This document shows, piece by piece, positions 44,050-52,248 of a stretch of DNA of 64,000 bases (its first letter is position 1; every line of letters starts with the position of its first letter). This stretch comes from Novosphingobium sp. SG751A (GTDB taxonomy: Bacteria > Pseudomonadota > Alphaproteobacteria > Sphingomonadales > Sphingomonadaceae). Under the pieces are notes generated by a model. The model was not told the origin of the DNA and did not search any database. It saw only the letters and a list, made by a program, of their open reading frames with translations. Both the position numbers and the translations under genes were made by a program. The stretch spans positions 124,001 through 188,000 of the forward strand of contig NZ_JABGCB010000002.1 in assembly GCF_013149295.1 (NCBI RefSeq). The letters run 5' to 3'.

Positions 44050-45594
44050 CTACCCCTGCTCGTGCGCAATGCTTTGCACCAGCAGATTGTCATACAGATG
44101 CGCCCCGCCATCCAGCGGAATCGGCACCAATCGCCCCCCTTCCTCAGGCAGGCCGATCAGAAAGCTGCGGTCCTGAAAACGATGGGCCGAGGCGCCCTCG
44201 ACCATAACGAAGATACGCGCTGCGCCGACCAGCAAGCGCATCGTCCCCAGCCGCAATGTGGGCAGCATGGCCATGGGCACGCGCCATTCCTCGGCAATCG
44301 CGGCTTCCTCGCCCGGCATCAGCGTGGCCAGACTATGCGCCAGCGCGGTGTCGGGCAGATCGCCCTCGGGCGTGGTCATGCAACTGTCCACCCGAATCGG
44401 GCCCAGCGCCCCGGCGCCATTGTTGCGCAGCGTCACGCGGAACCGCAATTCGATGCGCGACGCGCTGGTGCTCAGCCGCAAAGCCTCAAAACGGATGGCC
44501 AGTGGATCGGGCGGGGCGATGGGCGCGGGCGGGGCCGGTTCGGCGGGCTGGATCCGGTTGAACAGGGGCGACGGCTTGAACACTCCGCGCGCGGGCGCCT
44601 CCTCTTCAGGCTCCGCGTGCGGGGCGGGGGCCGGTTCGGGGGCAAAGTTATGGGCGGGATTCGGGCTGTGGGCGGGCGCCCTGAGCGCGACGTCTGCGGC
44701 TGGAGATGCTTCGGGCGTGCTCTCCACCTGCGCGCCGACATAGGCAAAATTGGCAAAGGCGGCGGCAGGACGGGCGGCGGCTGGGGGCGCATCGCGATGA
44801 TCAACCGCATCGTCTGCATCGCCATGATCCACTGCATTGGCACGATCAAGCAGCCGGGCGATGGTGGAGGGATGATCCTCTTCGTGCGATGCAGCGGCAT
44901 CAGAGATGGAGGATGCCGACGGGCGCGCGGTCTCGGGCGCTTTACGCAGAAATGGGGTGGGTTCGGACTGGGCCCCATCCAGAGCCCGTTTGGCCCGCCG
45001 CGCGCGCCAGCGCAGGATCAGCCACAGAACCCCCAGTTCCGAGGCCAGCCCGAACCCGATGCCCAGCGGATAAAGCATATCGCGCGCCAGAGGACGGACG
45101 CCTGCCGAGGTCGCCGCGCGCTCGGCCGCCCCGCCGGGCGCGTGAGCTGGAGCAGGCGCAACCGGCGTTGCGTAGGTGGGCGCGGCCGAGGAGGGGGCGG
45201 CTGTGGGCGGCAAAGGGGTCGTCTGCGCGACTAGGGGGTGGCTGGTATGGCGGCGACGGGGCGGCCGGGTGCTTTCGGCAGGGCGGTTTTCCTTTCCCTG
45301 GCCAATGTCTTGGCGCGGGGCGGGCTTTAGCGCCGAGCTCTCCTTGGCCACAGGATTCTTGACACTGGGCGTTCCGGTTGCGGGCGCCGAGGGCGCGGCG
45401 CCGGGGGGAGGGCCGAAAATGTCGATGGATTGCGCGCCCGTGGGCGGCGCCCCCAGCACCGTCCCGGCGGCCATCGCCCCGCCCAGCATCAGCGCTGCGG
45501 CCGCGCGGCGCAAGACCACGAGCCCCGCCGGACGGTGCGGCGCGGCGACCGGCGCGTCCCGCTCACTTTTGCCGGATTTGAACAATTTGCGCAT
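44050..45594 (-). CDS. Proline-rich membrane protein of unknown function
   Basis: The 514-residue protein is not recognised. A basic start (MRKLFKSGKSER) precedes a hydrophobic segment (about 30-55, with a signal-like AQS end). A long Ala/Pro-rich stretch follows, then a second membrane segment near 175-195 (YPLGIGFGLASELGVLWLILRW), and another disordered Pro/Ala-rich stretch up to about 355. The C-terminal 150 residues look like a beta-sandwich domain (IRFEALRLSTSASRIELRFRVTLRNNGAGALGPIRV) that resembles an adhesion or BatD-like immunoglobulin fold. It is probably anchored in the inner membrane, orientation unknown. Confidence 0.7.
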   Translation of the reverse strand: MRKLFKSGKSERDAPVAAPHRPAGLVVLRRAAAALMLGGAMAAGTVLGAPPTGAQSIDIFGPPPGAAPSAPATGTPSVKNPVAKESSALKPAPRQDIGQGKENRPAESTRPPRRRHTSHPLVAQTTPLPPTAAPSSAAPTYATPVAPAPAHAPGGAAERAATSAGVRPLARDMLYPLGIGFGLASELGVLWLILRWRARRAKRALDGAQSEPTPFLRKAPETARPSASSISDAAASHEEDHPSTIARLLDRANAVDHGDADDAVDHRDAPPAAARPAAAFANFAYVGAQVESTPEASPAADVALRAPAHSPNPAHNFAPEPAPAPHAEPEEEAPARGVFKPSPLFNRIQPAEPAPPAPIAPPDPLAIRFEALRLSTSASRIELRFRVTLRNNGAGALGPIRVDSCMTTPEGDLPDTALAHSLATLMPGEEAAIAEEWRVPMAMLPTLRLGTMRLLVGAARIFVMVEGASAHRFQDRSFLIGLPEEGGRLVPIPLDGGAHLYDNLLVQSIAHEQG

Positions 45595-45761
45595 CGCGCC
45601 CTTGTCGCTCCCTACTGGTTATCCGAGAAATAATCTGCGGCGCGGGCTAATCCTAGTTGTGACTTGCACCTATCCGGAGGTGCCCGAAGCCTTAACCCTG
45701 CGCTTTTTCTGTTGGCCGGTATCGGGTTGTATCGGACGGGCGGCGGTGGCATGGGGATGGC

Positions 45762-46232
45762 ATGAGCAATTCCCATGACGCGCCGCTTGCCCCCAAATTC
45801 CTTGGCCAGAACACCGGCCTGCCTGCTTCGCCGGACGAAGCGGTGCTGGATTATGTGCCCAATCCGCGCGTGGGCAGCCTGTATCTGACGCGTTTTGCCG
45901 CGCCGGAATTCACCTCGCTGTGCCCCGTTACGGGCCAGCCCGACTTTGCCCATATCGTCATCGATTATGCCCCCGATCAGACGATTGTAGAGAGCAAGTC
46001 TTTGAAACTCTTCCTCGGTTCGTTCCGCAATCATGCCGGTTTCCACGAGGATGTGACAGTGGGCATCGGCCAGCGCCTGTTTGACGAGATGCGTCCAAAA
46101 TGGTTGCGCATCGGGGGCTATTGGTATCCGCGCGGCGGCATCCCCATCGACGTGTTCTGGCAATCGGGCGCCGCGCCCGAAGGGCTGTGGGTGCCCGATC
46201 AGGGCGTGGCTTCCTATCGCGGGCGGGGATAA
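45762..46232 (+). CDS. queF: NADPH-dependent 7-cyano-7-deazaguanine (preQ0) reductase
   Basis: QueF reduces the nitrile of preQ0 to preQ1 for queuosine in tRNA. The 156-residue protein is the short, single T-fold form, with the catalytic [12 protein letters not shown] (C54, D61), [21 protein letters not shown] near 77 (the QueF motif E-S-K-S-x-K-L-Y) and the C-terminal [13 protein letters not shown]. It is divergent from the membrane-protein gene. No preQ1 riboswitch pattern was seen in the 167-bp upstream gap. Confidence 0.96.
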   Translation: MSNSHDAPLAPKFLGQNTGLPASPDEAVLDYVPNPRVGSLYLTRFAAPEFTSLCPVTGQPDFAHIVIDYAPDQTIVESKSLKLFLGSFRNHAGFHEDVTVGIGQRLFDEMRPKWLRIGGYWYPRGGIPIDVFWQSGAAPEGLWVPDQGVASYRGRG

Positions 46233-46250
46233 AAGGGCATTATTGCCCTT
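46233..46250 (+). terminator. Short hairpin after queF
   Basis: AAGGGCA-TTAT-TGCCCTT follows directly on the queF stop. It has no T-run downstream and lies 12 bases before the Pho-box-like sequence. Confidence 0.45.
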
Positions 46251-46261
46251 GCGGCATTCCC

Positions 46262-46279
46262 CTGTCATCCTAGTGTAAC
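46262..46279 (+). promoter_or_regulatory. PhoB box-like site upstream of ppk1
   Basis: CTGTCATcctaGTGTAAC has two 7-base half-sites exactly 11 bases apart. The first is a perfect match to the Pho-box half-site CTGTCAT, the second matches CTGTCAC at five of seven positions. It lies 50 bases before the ppk1 ATG, a suitable place for PhoB activation in phosphate starvation. Confidence 0.6.
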
Positions 46280-46329
46280 CTTATGTCGGGAGGGCGGGCC
46301 TGTGCTTGCCCACCTTGTCGAGGAATATC

Positions 46330-48531
46330 ATGGACGCTCTTGCCGCTTCTGTTGCCGAAACTCCGCCCATCAGCAGCGATCTGGCCGCGATCAAGGCCAT
46401 TCCCGACCGCTTCTTCAACCGCGAACTCTCGTGGCTGACCTTTAACCAGCGCGTGCTGGAAGAGGCGCGGCGAATGGAATATCCGCTGCTTGAAAGGCTG
46501 CGGTTCCTTTCGATCTCGGGCAACAATCTGGATGAATTCCTGATGGTGCGTGTGGCCGGGCTTGCCGGACAGGTGCGCCGCCATATTGCTGAGGTTTCCA
46601 TCGACGGCCTTGCCCCGCCGCGCCAGTTGGCCGCGATCCGCGACGAGGTGATGCGGCTGGAGGCGATGCAGCAGCAGATCTGGCTCGAACTGCGCGAGGC
46701 GCTGGAGGGCGAGGGCATCCATGTCGTGGGCGACCGGGGCGGACGCAGCCTCGATGCGGTGCAATCGCGCTGGCTCAAAGATTACTTTCTCGATCGCATC
46801 CTGCCCGTCATCACACCGCAGGCGATTGATCCGGCCCATCCTTTCCCCTTTGTCACCAATGGCGGCATGGGCGTGATGATGAGCCTGACGCGCATTGCCG
46901 ATGGCGCGCAGGTGATGGAAATGGTGCTGATCCCGGCCGCTCTGCCGCGCTATGTGCGTATTCCGGGCGACGATGAGGCGGCCTATGTCTCGATTGCCGA
47001 TGTCATCTGGCTGAATGCCGAAAGCCTGTTTCCCGGTTTTCAGGTGCTGGGCCACGGCGTGTTTCGCGTGCTGCGCGACAGCGACATTGAAATCGAGGAA
47101 GATGCCGAGGATCTGGTGCGCTATTTCCGCACCGCGATCCAGCGCCGCCGCCGGGGCAGCGTTATCATGCTTCAGCTTCAGGGCGATTTCCTGCCCGAGG
47201 CCGAGCAATTGCTGCGCGATCAGTTGCGGCTCGATCATGCGATCATCATCCGCAGCCATGGGCCTATCGACATGGCGGGCCTGTCGGCCATTGTGGACGA
47301 AAAGCGCCCCGAGCTGAAATTCGCGCCCTATTCGCCGCGCTATCCCGAACGCATTCTTGAGCATGACGGCGATATTTTCTCGGCCATCCGCGAAAAGGAT
47401 CTGGTGGTTCACCACCCCTATGAGAGCTTTGAAGTCGTCATCGACTTTCTGCGTCAGGCCGCCGCCGACCCGGATGTGGTGGCGATCAAGCAGACGCTCT
47501 ATCGCGCGGGCAAGCAATCCTCGATCATCAATGCCCTGTGCGCCGCAGCCGAGGCGGGCAAGTCGGTCACCGCTGTGGTGGAATTGAAGGCACGCTTCGA
47601 CGAGGAGCAGAACCTGCACTGGGCCAGCCAGCTGGAAAATGCCGGGGTTCAGGTGATCTATGGCTTTGTGGACTGGAAGACCCACGCCAAGATCAGCATG
47701 GTCGTGCGCAGCGAAAAGGACAGCGAAGGGGCCGACGCCTATCGCACCTATTGCCACTTCGGCACCGGCAATTACCACCCGATCACCGCGCGCATCTATA
47801 CCGACCTGTCCTATTTCACCGCCGATCAGGCGATTGGCCGCGATGCGAATCAGATCTTCAACTTCATCACCGGCTATGTCGAACCGCGCCGCACGGCGCT
47901 GCTGGCGGTCGCGCCGGTGTCCTTGCGCGAGCGGATCTATGGCAGCATCGAGCGCGAGATCGCCAACGCCAAGGCGGGCAAGCCTGCCCAGATCTGGGGC
48001 AAGCTCAATTCGTTGACCGACAGCCAGCTCATCGACCGGCTCTATGAGGCCAGTTGTGCAGGCGTTGAGGTGCGGCTGGTGGTGCGCGGCATCTGCTGTC
48101 TGCGCCCCGGCATTCCGGGCCTGTCGGAAAATATCACCGTCAAATCGATCATCGGGCGCTTTCTTGAGCACACCCGCGTGTGGGCCTTTGCGGGCGGGGC
48201 GGCGCTGCCCAATCCGCGCGCGCGCGTGTTCATTTCCAGCGCTGACGGCATGAGCCGCAACCTTGACCGCCGGGTCGAGGTGCTGGTGCCGATCCGCAAC
48301 AAAACCGTTCACGATCAGGTGCTGGATCAGGTGATGATGGCCAATCTGCTGGACAGCGAGCAAAGCTGGCTGCTGGGCGCCGATGGCCATTACAAACGCG
48401 CGGAAATCGGCGAACAGCCCTTCAACGCGCATCGCTATTTCATGACCAATCCTTCGCTGTCGGGGCGCGGGGCATCGCTGGGTTCGGGGCGCAAGGTGCC
48501 CAAACTGGCGCTGCGCCGAGGCCGGGCGTAA
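46330..48531 (+). CDS. ppk1: Polyphosphate kinase 1
   Basis: PPK1 makes polyphosphate from ATP. The 733-residue protein has the N domain with RFFNRELSWLTFNQRVLEEA near 24-43, head domain LDEFLMVRVAGL near 71, FVTNGGMGVMM, and the PLD-like catalytic domains with HHPYESFEVVIDFLRQAA near 362, KQTLYRAGKQSSIINAL near 393, VVELKARFDEEQNLHWA near 418 and the phosphorylated-His motif HFGTGNYHPITARIYTD near 477. ATG 46330 has GAGG upstream; an earlier in-frame TTG at 46306 overlaps the leader. ppx follows after 11 bp. Confidence 0.96.
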   Translation: MDALAASVAETPPISSDLAAIKAIPDRFFNRELSWLTFNQRVLEEARRMEYPLLERLRFLSISGNNLDEFLMVRVAGLAGQVRRHIAEVSIDGLAPPRQLAAIRDEVMRLEAMQQQIWLELREALEGEGIHVVGDRGGRSLDAVQSRWLKDYFLDRILPVITPQAIDPAHPFPFVTNGGMGVMMSLTRIADGAQVMEMVLIPAALPRYVRIPGDDEAAYVSIADVIWLNAESLFPGFQVLGHGVFRVLRDSDIEIEEDAEDLVRYFRTAIQRRRRGSVIMLQLQGDFLPEAEQLLRDQLRLDHAIIIRSHGPIDMAGLSAIVDEKRPELKFAPYSPRYPERILEHDGDIFSAIREKDLVVHHPYESFEVVIDFLRQAAADPDVVAIKQTLYRAGKQSSIINALCAAAEAGKSVTAVVELKARFDEEQNLHWASQLENAGVQVIYGFVDWKTHAKISMVVRSEKDSEGADAYRTYCHFGTGNYHPITARIYTDLSYFTADQAIGRDANQIFNFITGYVEPRRTALLAVAPVSLRERIYGSIEREIANAKAGKPAQIWGKLNSLTDSQLIDRLYEASCAGVEVRLVVRGICCLRPGIPGLSENITVKSIIGRFLEHTRVWAFAGGAALPNPRARVFISSADGMSRNLDRRVEVLVPIRNKTVHDQVLDQVMMANLLDSEQSWLLGADGHYKRAEIGEQPFNAHRYFMTNPSLSGRGASLGSGRKVPKLALRRGRA

Positions 48532-48542
48532 AGCGGAAAACT

Positions 48543-50060
48543 ATGATTCGCCTCCCCGCTTCTTTTCCGTCCGCGCAGGATCAGCGCGCGATTATCGACA
48601 TTGGTTCCAATACCGTGCGTCTGGTCATCTATGGCGGGCCGGTGCGCGCGCCGGTGGTGCTGTTCAATGAAAAGGTGACCGCGCGCCTGGGCAAGGGCGT
48701 GGCCGAAAGCGGGATGCTGTCGGCCAAGGGCATGGCCTCGGCGCTGGGCGCGCTGGCGCGTTTTGCCATCATCCTGAAATTGCGCGGGGTTGACGATGTT
48801 CAGACCGTGGCGACGGCGGCAGCGCGCGATGCGGCCAATGGCGGCGAATTTCTCGAACAGGTTGCCGCCCTTGGTCTGGAGCCCCGGCTGCTCTCGGGCG
48901 AGGAAGAGGCCGTGGCCAGCGCGCGCGGCGTGCTCTCGGCCTTTCCGGGGGCCTGCGGGATCGTGGCGGATCTGGGCGGCGGTTCGCTCGAACTGATCGA
49001 TATCGAGGGCGATGCCAAGGGCGGCGGGCGCTGCACCCATGGCATTTCTCTGCCGCTGGGCACGCTGCGTCTGGCGGCGATGCGGGTGGATGGCAGCGAG
49101 AAATTTGCCCGCCGCATCCATCGTATGCTGAAGGGGCAGGACTGGGACGCCCATTCAGGTCAGGTGCTTTATCTGGTGGGCGGTTCGCTGCGCGCCTTTG
49201 CCCGCTTCGCCATGGAGCAGGTGAATTGGCCGATCGACGATCCCCATGCCTATGAGCTTTCGCCCGAGGAAGTGCTTTCGGCGGTGCGGGCTTTGCAGTC
49301 CAAGACCGCGCGCGGGGCCGCGCTGGCGCCGATCAACGGGGTTTCGGCCTCGCGTCTGGCCAGCCTTGCCGATGCGGGGGCTTTGCTGGGCCAATTGGTC
49401 AAGGAATTGCACCCTTCGCGCGTGGTGTTCTCGGGCTGGGGCCTGCGCGAAGGCTTGCTGGCGGGCACGATGGGCGCGAAAACCGCGGTGCAGGACCCCT
49501 TGCTGGCGGGCGTTGTCGCCTTTGTTGAAATGCAGCAGCCGGGCCTGTCCTCGGCGGCGGATCTGGTGGCGCGCTGGAGTGGGCGGCTGGGCTATGCCGG
49601 GCCGGACAATCTGCGCCGCGCGGCGGTGATGCTGGCGCTGGCCTCCTTGCGCTCGGAACCCAATCTGCGCGCTGAACAGGCCGCGCAATGGGCGCTGCGC
49701 AAACGTTGGCTGGGCGTGGACGAGGCCGGGCGCGCGATGATTGCCATGGCCGTGCTGGCCAACAGCGGTCAGGCCGAGATTCCGACCGAGCTGCCCCGGC
49801 TGGCCCCATTGCAGGATCTGCGCGAGGCGGTGATCTGGGGCATGGCCACGCGGCTGGCGCGGCGCTTCTGCGCGGGCGCGGGCGAGGTGCTGGAGGCTTC
49901 CTCGCTGACGATTTCCGGGCGCAAGCTGGTGCTGGCGACGACTCACGCGATGGCGCCGCTCTATACCGATGCCTGCGCCAAGGATCTGCGCGTGCTGGCC
50001 GAGATGATGGGTCTGACCCCGCACCGGCTCAGCGTTGAAACCGCGGCTGATCTGCCCTGA
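48543..50060 (+). CDS. ppx: Exopolyphosphatase / pppGpp phosphatase family protein
   Basis: The 505-residue protein has the actin-like Ppx/GppA fold: AIIDIGSNTVRLVIYGG near 16-32, LLSGEEEAVASARGVLSAFP near 116, VADLGGGSLELIDI near 140-153, and HGISLPLGTLRL near 165. The C-terminal 200 residues are helical and resemble the HD-like part of Ppx. It removes phosphate from polyphosphate ends, opposing the upstream ppk1, with which it probably forms one transcript. Exopolyphosphatase is favoured over GppA because of this linkage. Confidence 0.93.
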   Translation: MIRLPASFPSAQDQRAIIDIGSNTVRLVIYGGPVRAPVVLFNEKVTARLGKGVAESGMLSAKGMASALGALARFAIILKLRGVDDVQTVATAAARDAANGGEFLEQVAALGLEPRLLSGEEEAVASARGVLSAFPGACGIVADLGGGSLELIDIEGDAKGGGRCTHGISLPLGTLRLAAMRVDGSEKFARRIHRMLKGQDWDAHSGQVLYLVGGSLRAFARFAMEQVNWPIDDPHAYELSPEEVLSAVRALQSKTARGAALAPINGVSASRLASLADAGALLGQLVKELHPSRVVFSGWGLREGLLAGTMGAKTAVQDPLLAGVVAFVEMQQPGLSSAADLVARWSGRLGYAGPDNLRRAAVMLALASLRSEPNLRAEQAAQWALRKRWLGVDEAGRAMIAMAVLANSGQAEIPTELPRLAPLQDLREAVIWGMATRLARRFCAGAGEVLEASSLTISGRKLVLATTHAMAPLYTDACAKDLRVLAEMMGLTPHRLSVETAADLP

Positions 50061-50068
50061 TCGTGGTT

Positions 50069-50097
50069 CTGTCACAGTTTTGACTTGGCCCCGTCAT
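50069..50097 (+). promoter_or_regulatory. Pho-box-like half-sites upstream of the PlcP-like gene
   Basis: CTGTCAC (50069), TTGACTT (50080) and CCGTCAT (50091) start exactly 11 bases apart. The first and third match the Pho half-site CTGTCA(T/C) at seven and six of seven positions, the middle one poorly. GATAAT at 50117 could be the -10 element. The next ATG is at 50155. Confidence 0.45.
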
Positions 50098-50154
50098 GGC
50101 GGTGCAATTTGCCTGAGATAATCCGCGCGCAACGGGTTCTATCGGGGATATGTC

Positions 50155-51129
50155 ATGGCGCGCGCTGCTTTTGCTTCGGGGCTCGATCCGGCTCAGACGG
50201 CTTTTCTGTTCGGCGAAGGGGTCAATCGCGTGGCGCTGGATGGCGACGCGGCGGTCGTTTCGGCCAAGGGCGGGATCGCCTCATGGCTCGATCTGCCCGA
50301 AACGCCCGATCCCAAGGGGCTGCGGCCCAAGCGGCGCTATCGCACGGTTTGGATTTCCGATGTCCATTTGGGCACGCGCGGCTGCAATGCCGATATGTTG
50401 GTCAGCTTCCTGCGCTCGATCGAAACCGAGACGCTCTATCTGGTGGGCGACATTATCGACGGCTGGCGGCTGAAAAAGGGTTGGTACTGGCCGGACGCGC
50501 ATAATGAAGTGCTGCGCCGCATTTTGAAGATGGCGCATCGCGGCACGCGGGTGGTGTTCATCTGCGGCAATCATGACGAGATGCTGCGCCCCTATGCCGG
50601 CCTGACCTTTGGCGGGGTCGAACTGCTGCTCGACGCGATCCACACCACCGCCGACGGACGCCGGTTGCTGGTGGTGCATGGCGATGCGTTTGACGCCATC
50701 GTGCTGTATCACCGCTGGCTCGCCTTCCTTGGCGACAAGGCCTACGAGCTGATGCTGCGGGTCAACACCACGTTCAACGCGGTGCGACGGAAAATGCATC
50801 TGCCCTATTGGTCGCTCTCGGCTTACCTGAAAAAACGGGTGAAGAACGCGGTGCAGTTCATCGGCCGCTATGAGGAAGCCGTGGCCCATGCCGCCGCCGA
50901 GCGGGGCGTCGATGGCGTGGTGTGCGGCCATATCCATTCGGCCGAAATCCGCCAGTTCGGCGCGATCACCTATTATAATGATGGCGACTGGGTGGAAAGC
51001 TGCACCGCGCTGGTCGAGGATTTCGCGGGCCAGATGAGCATCATCGACTGGCTGGCCGAATTGAAAAAGAATGCCGCCGACAAGGCCCCGGTTGCTCATG
51101 AGGCGATGCCGATGGGCGTGCCTGCGTGA
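50155..51129 (+). CDS. Calcineurin-like phosphoesterase, LpxH/PlcP type
   Basis: The 324-residue protein has all metallophosphoesterase motifs: SDVHLG near 67 (DxH), GDIIDGWRLKKGW near 96 (GDxxD), CGNHDEML near 137 (GNHDE), VVHGDAFDAI near 173 and CGHIHSAEI near 261. Automatic annotation would say UDP-2,3-diacylglucosamine diphosphatase. I think PlcP is more likely, the phospholipase C that some alphaproteobacteria use in phosphate starvation to strip head groups from phospholipids, because a GT4 glycosyltransferase overlaps it directly and ppk1-ppx with Pho sites lie upstream. That choice is inference. Confidence 0.85.
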   Translation: MARAAFASGLDPAQTAFLFGEGVNRVALDGDAAVVSAKGGIASWLDLPETPDPKGLRPKRRYRTVWISDVHLGTRGCNADMLVSFLRSIETETLYLVGDIIDGWRLKKGWYWPDAHNEVLRRILKMAHRGTRVVFICGNHDEMLRPYAGLTFGGVELLLDAIHTTADGRRLLVVHGDAFDAIVLYHRWLAFLGDKAYELMLRVNTTFNAVRRKMHLPYWSLSAYLKKRVKNAVQFIGRYEEAVAHAAAERGVDGVVCGHIHSAEIRQFGAITYYNDGDWVESCTALVEDFAGQMSIIDWLAELKKNAADKAPVAHEAMPMGVPA

Positions 51130-52190
51130 CTGCTCCCCGGATTGCTATCGCCAGCGATGCGTGGTTTCCGCAGGTCAATGGCGTGGTGCGCACACTGGCC
51201 GCCACGGTCGAGCAATTGGGCGCGCGCGGGGCGCAGGTCGAGATGATCACGCCCGACCGGTTCCTGACCATGCCCATGCCCGGCTATGCCCAGATCCGGC
51301 TGGCCGTGGCGCCGCGTTTCAATGCGCGGCGGATGCTCGACGCCTATCGCCCCGACATTGTGCATATCGCCACCGAAGGGCCGATCGGCTGGGCCGCGCG
51401 CGGATGGTGCCGGTCGCGCGGGGTGCCCTATACCAGCGCTTTCCACACGCGTTTCCCGGAATATCTGGCGTTGCGCTCGGGGCTTTCGGCGGAATGGTTC
51501 TGGCCGGTGATGCAGCGTTTCCACGGCGCATCGCGCGCGATCATGGTGGCCACGCCCAGCCTTGACGCCGAACTGGCCGCGCGCGGATTGGCCCAGACGC
51601 GGCGCTGGAGCCGGGGGATCGACCATGCGCTGTTCACCCCCGATGGGTCGGTGGCGGCGGACATGGCCGGTCTGCCGCGCCCGATCCTGCTGAACGTGGG
51701 CCGGGTGGCGCCCGAAAAGAACCTTGAGGCTTTTTGCGAACTGCGCACAGCCGGCAGCAAGGTGGTGGTGGGTGATGGCCCCGCGCTGGCCGAGATGCAG
51801 CGGCGATACCCGCATGTGCATTTCCTTGGCCCCAAGAGCGGCGCGGCGCTGGCCGAGGCTTATCGCGCCGCCGATTGCTTTGTCTTTCCCAGCCGCACCG
51901 ACACATTCGGGCTGGTCATCATCGAGGCGCTGGCCTGCGGGGTGCCTGTGGCGGCCTATCCGGTGGCGGGGCCGCTCGACATTTTGGGCGTAGACGGGCG
52001 GGGCGAGGGCGGGATTGCGCCCGAGCCTGTCGCCGCGTTGGACGATGATTTGGACACGGCGGTGGCGCGCGCGCTGGCCCTGTCGCGGGCCGGGGCTGCG
52101 GCGTTCGGCGCGGGCTTTACATGGGAAAATGCCACCGACCAGTTTCTTGCCGCGATTGCCAGCGCGCTGGAGATGACGCAGGCGGCCTGA
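51126..52190 (+). CDS. GT4 glycosyltransferase, likely diacylglycerol glycosyltransferase (Agt-like)
   Basis: The 354-residue protein is a GT-B enzyme: RIAIASDAWFPQVNGVVRTL near 5-24 (donor/acceptor loop of MGDG/PimB-like enzymes), FHTRFPEYLALRSG near 100, LLNVGRVAPEKNLEAF near 188 and the GT4 signature FPSRTDTFGLVIIEALACGVPVAAYP near 255 (EX7E-like). The GTG start overlaps the phosphoesterase stop. Similar pairs (plcP-agt) make mono- or diglycosyl diacylglycerols or glucuronosyl lipids in phosphate-starved alphaproteobacteria. A role in other glycolipids or polysaccharide is possible. Confidence 0.85.
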   Translation: MTAPRIAIASDAWFPQVNGVVRTLAATVEQLGARGAQVEMITPDRFLTMPMPGYAQIRLAVAPRFNARRMLDAYRPDIVHIATEGPIGWAARGWCRSRGVPYTSAFHTRFPEYLALRSGLSAEWFWPVMQRFHGASRAIMVATPSLDAELAARGLAQTRRWSRGIDHALFTPDGSVAADMAGLPRPILLNVGRVAPEKNLEAFCELRTAGSKVVVGDGPALAEMQRRYPHVHFLGPKSGAALAEAYRAADCFVFPSRTDTFGLVIIEALACGVPVAAYPVAGPLDILGVDGRGEGGIAPEPVAALDDDLDTAVARALALSRAGAAAFGAGFTWENATDQFLAAIASALEMTQAA

Positions 52191-52248
52191 TCGGCGCTTG
52201 GCTTGTCCTGTCCCGATGGGCTAACACCGGCCCATAAGGGGATTGTTC

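Noticed and set aside
45595..45761. preQ1 riboswitch upstream of queF
   Set aside because: I looked for the class I pattern (a C-rich hairpin followed by an A-rich tail) and did not find it; the upstream gap has only a GC-rich leader.
46270..48432. 720-codon antisense frame over ppk1
   Set aside because: The plus strand encodes full-length polyphosphate kinase; the antisense frame has no recognisable motif.
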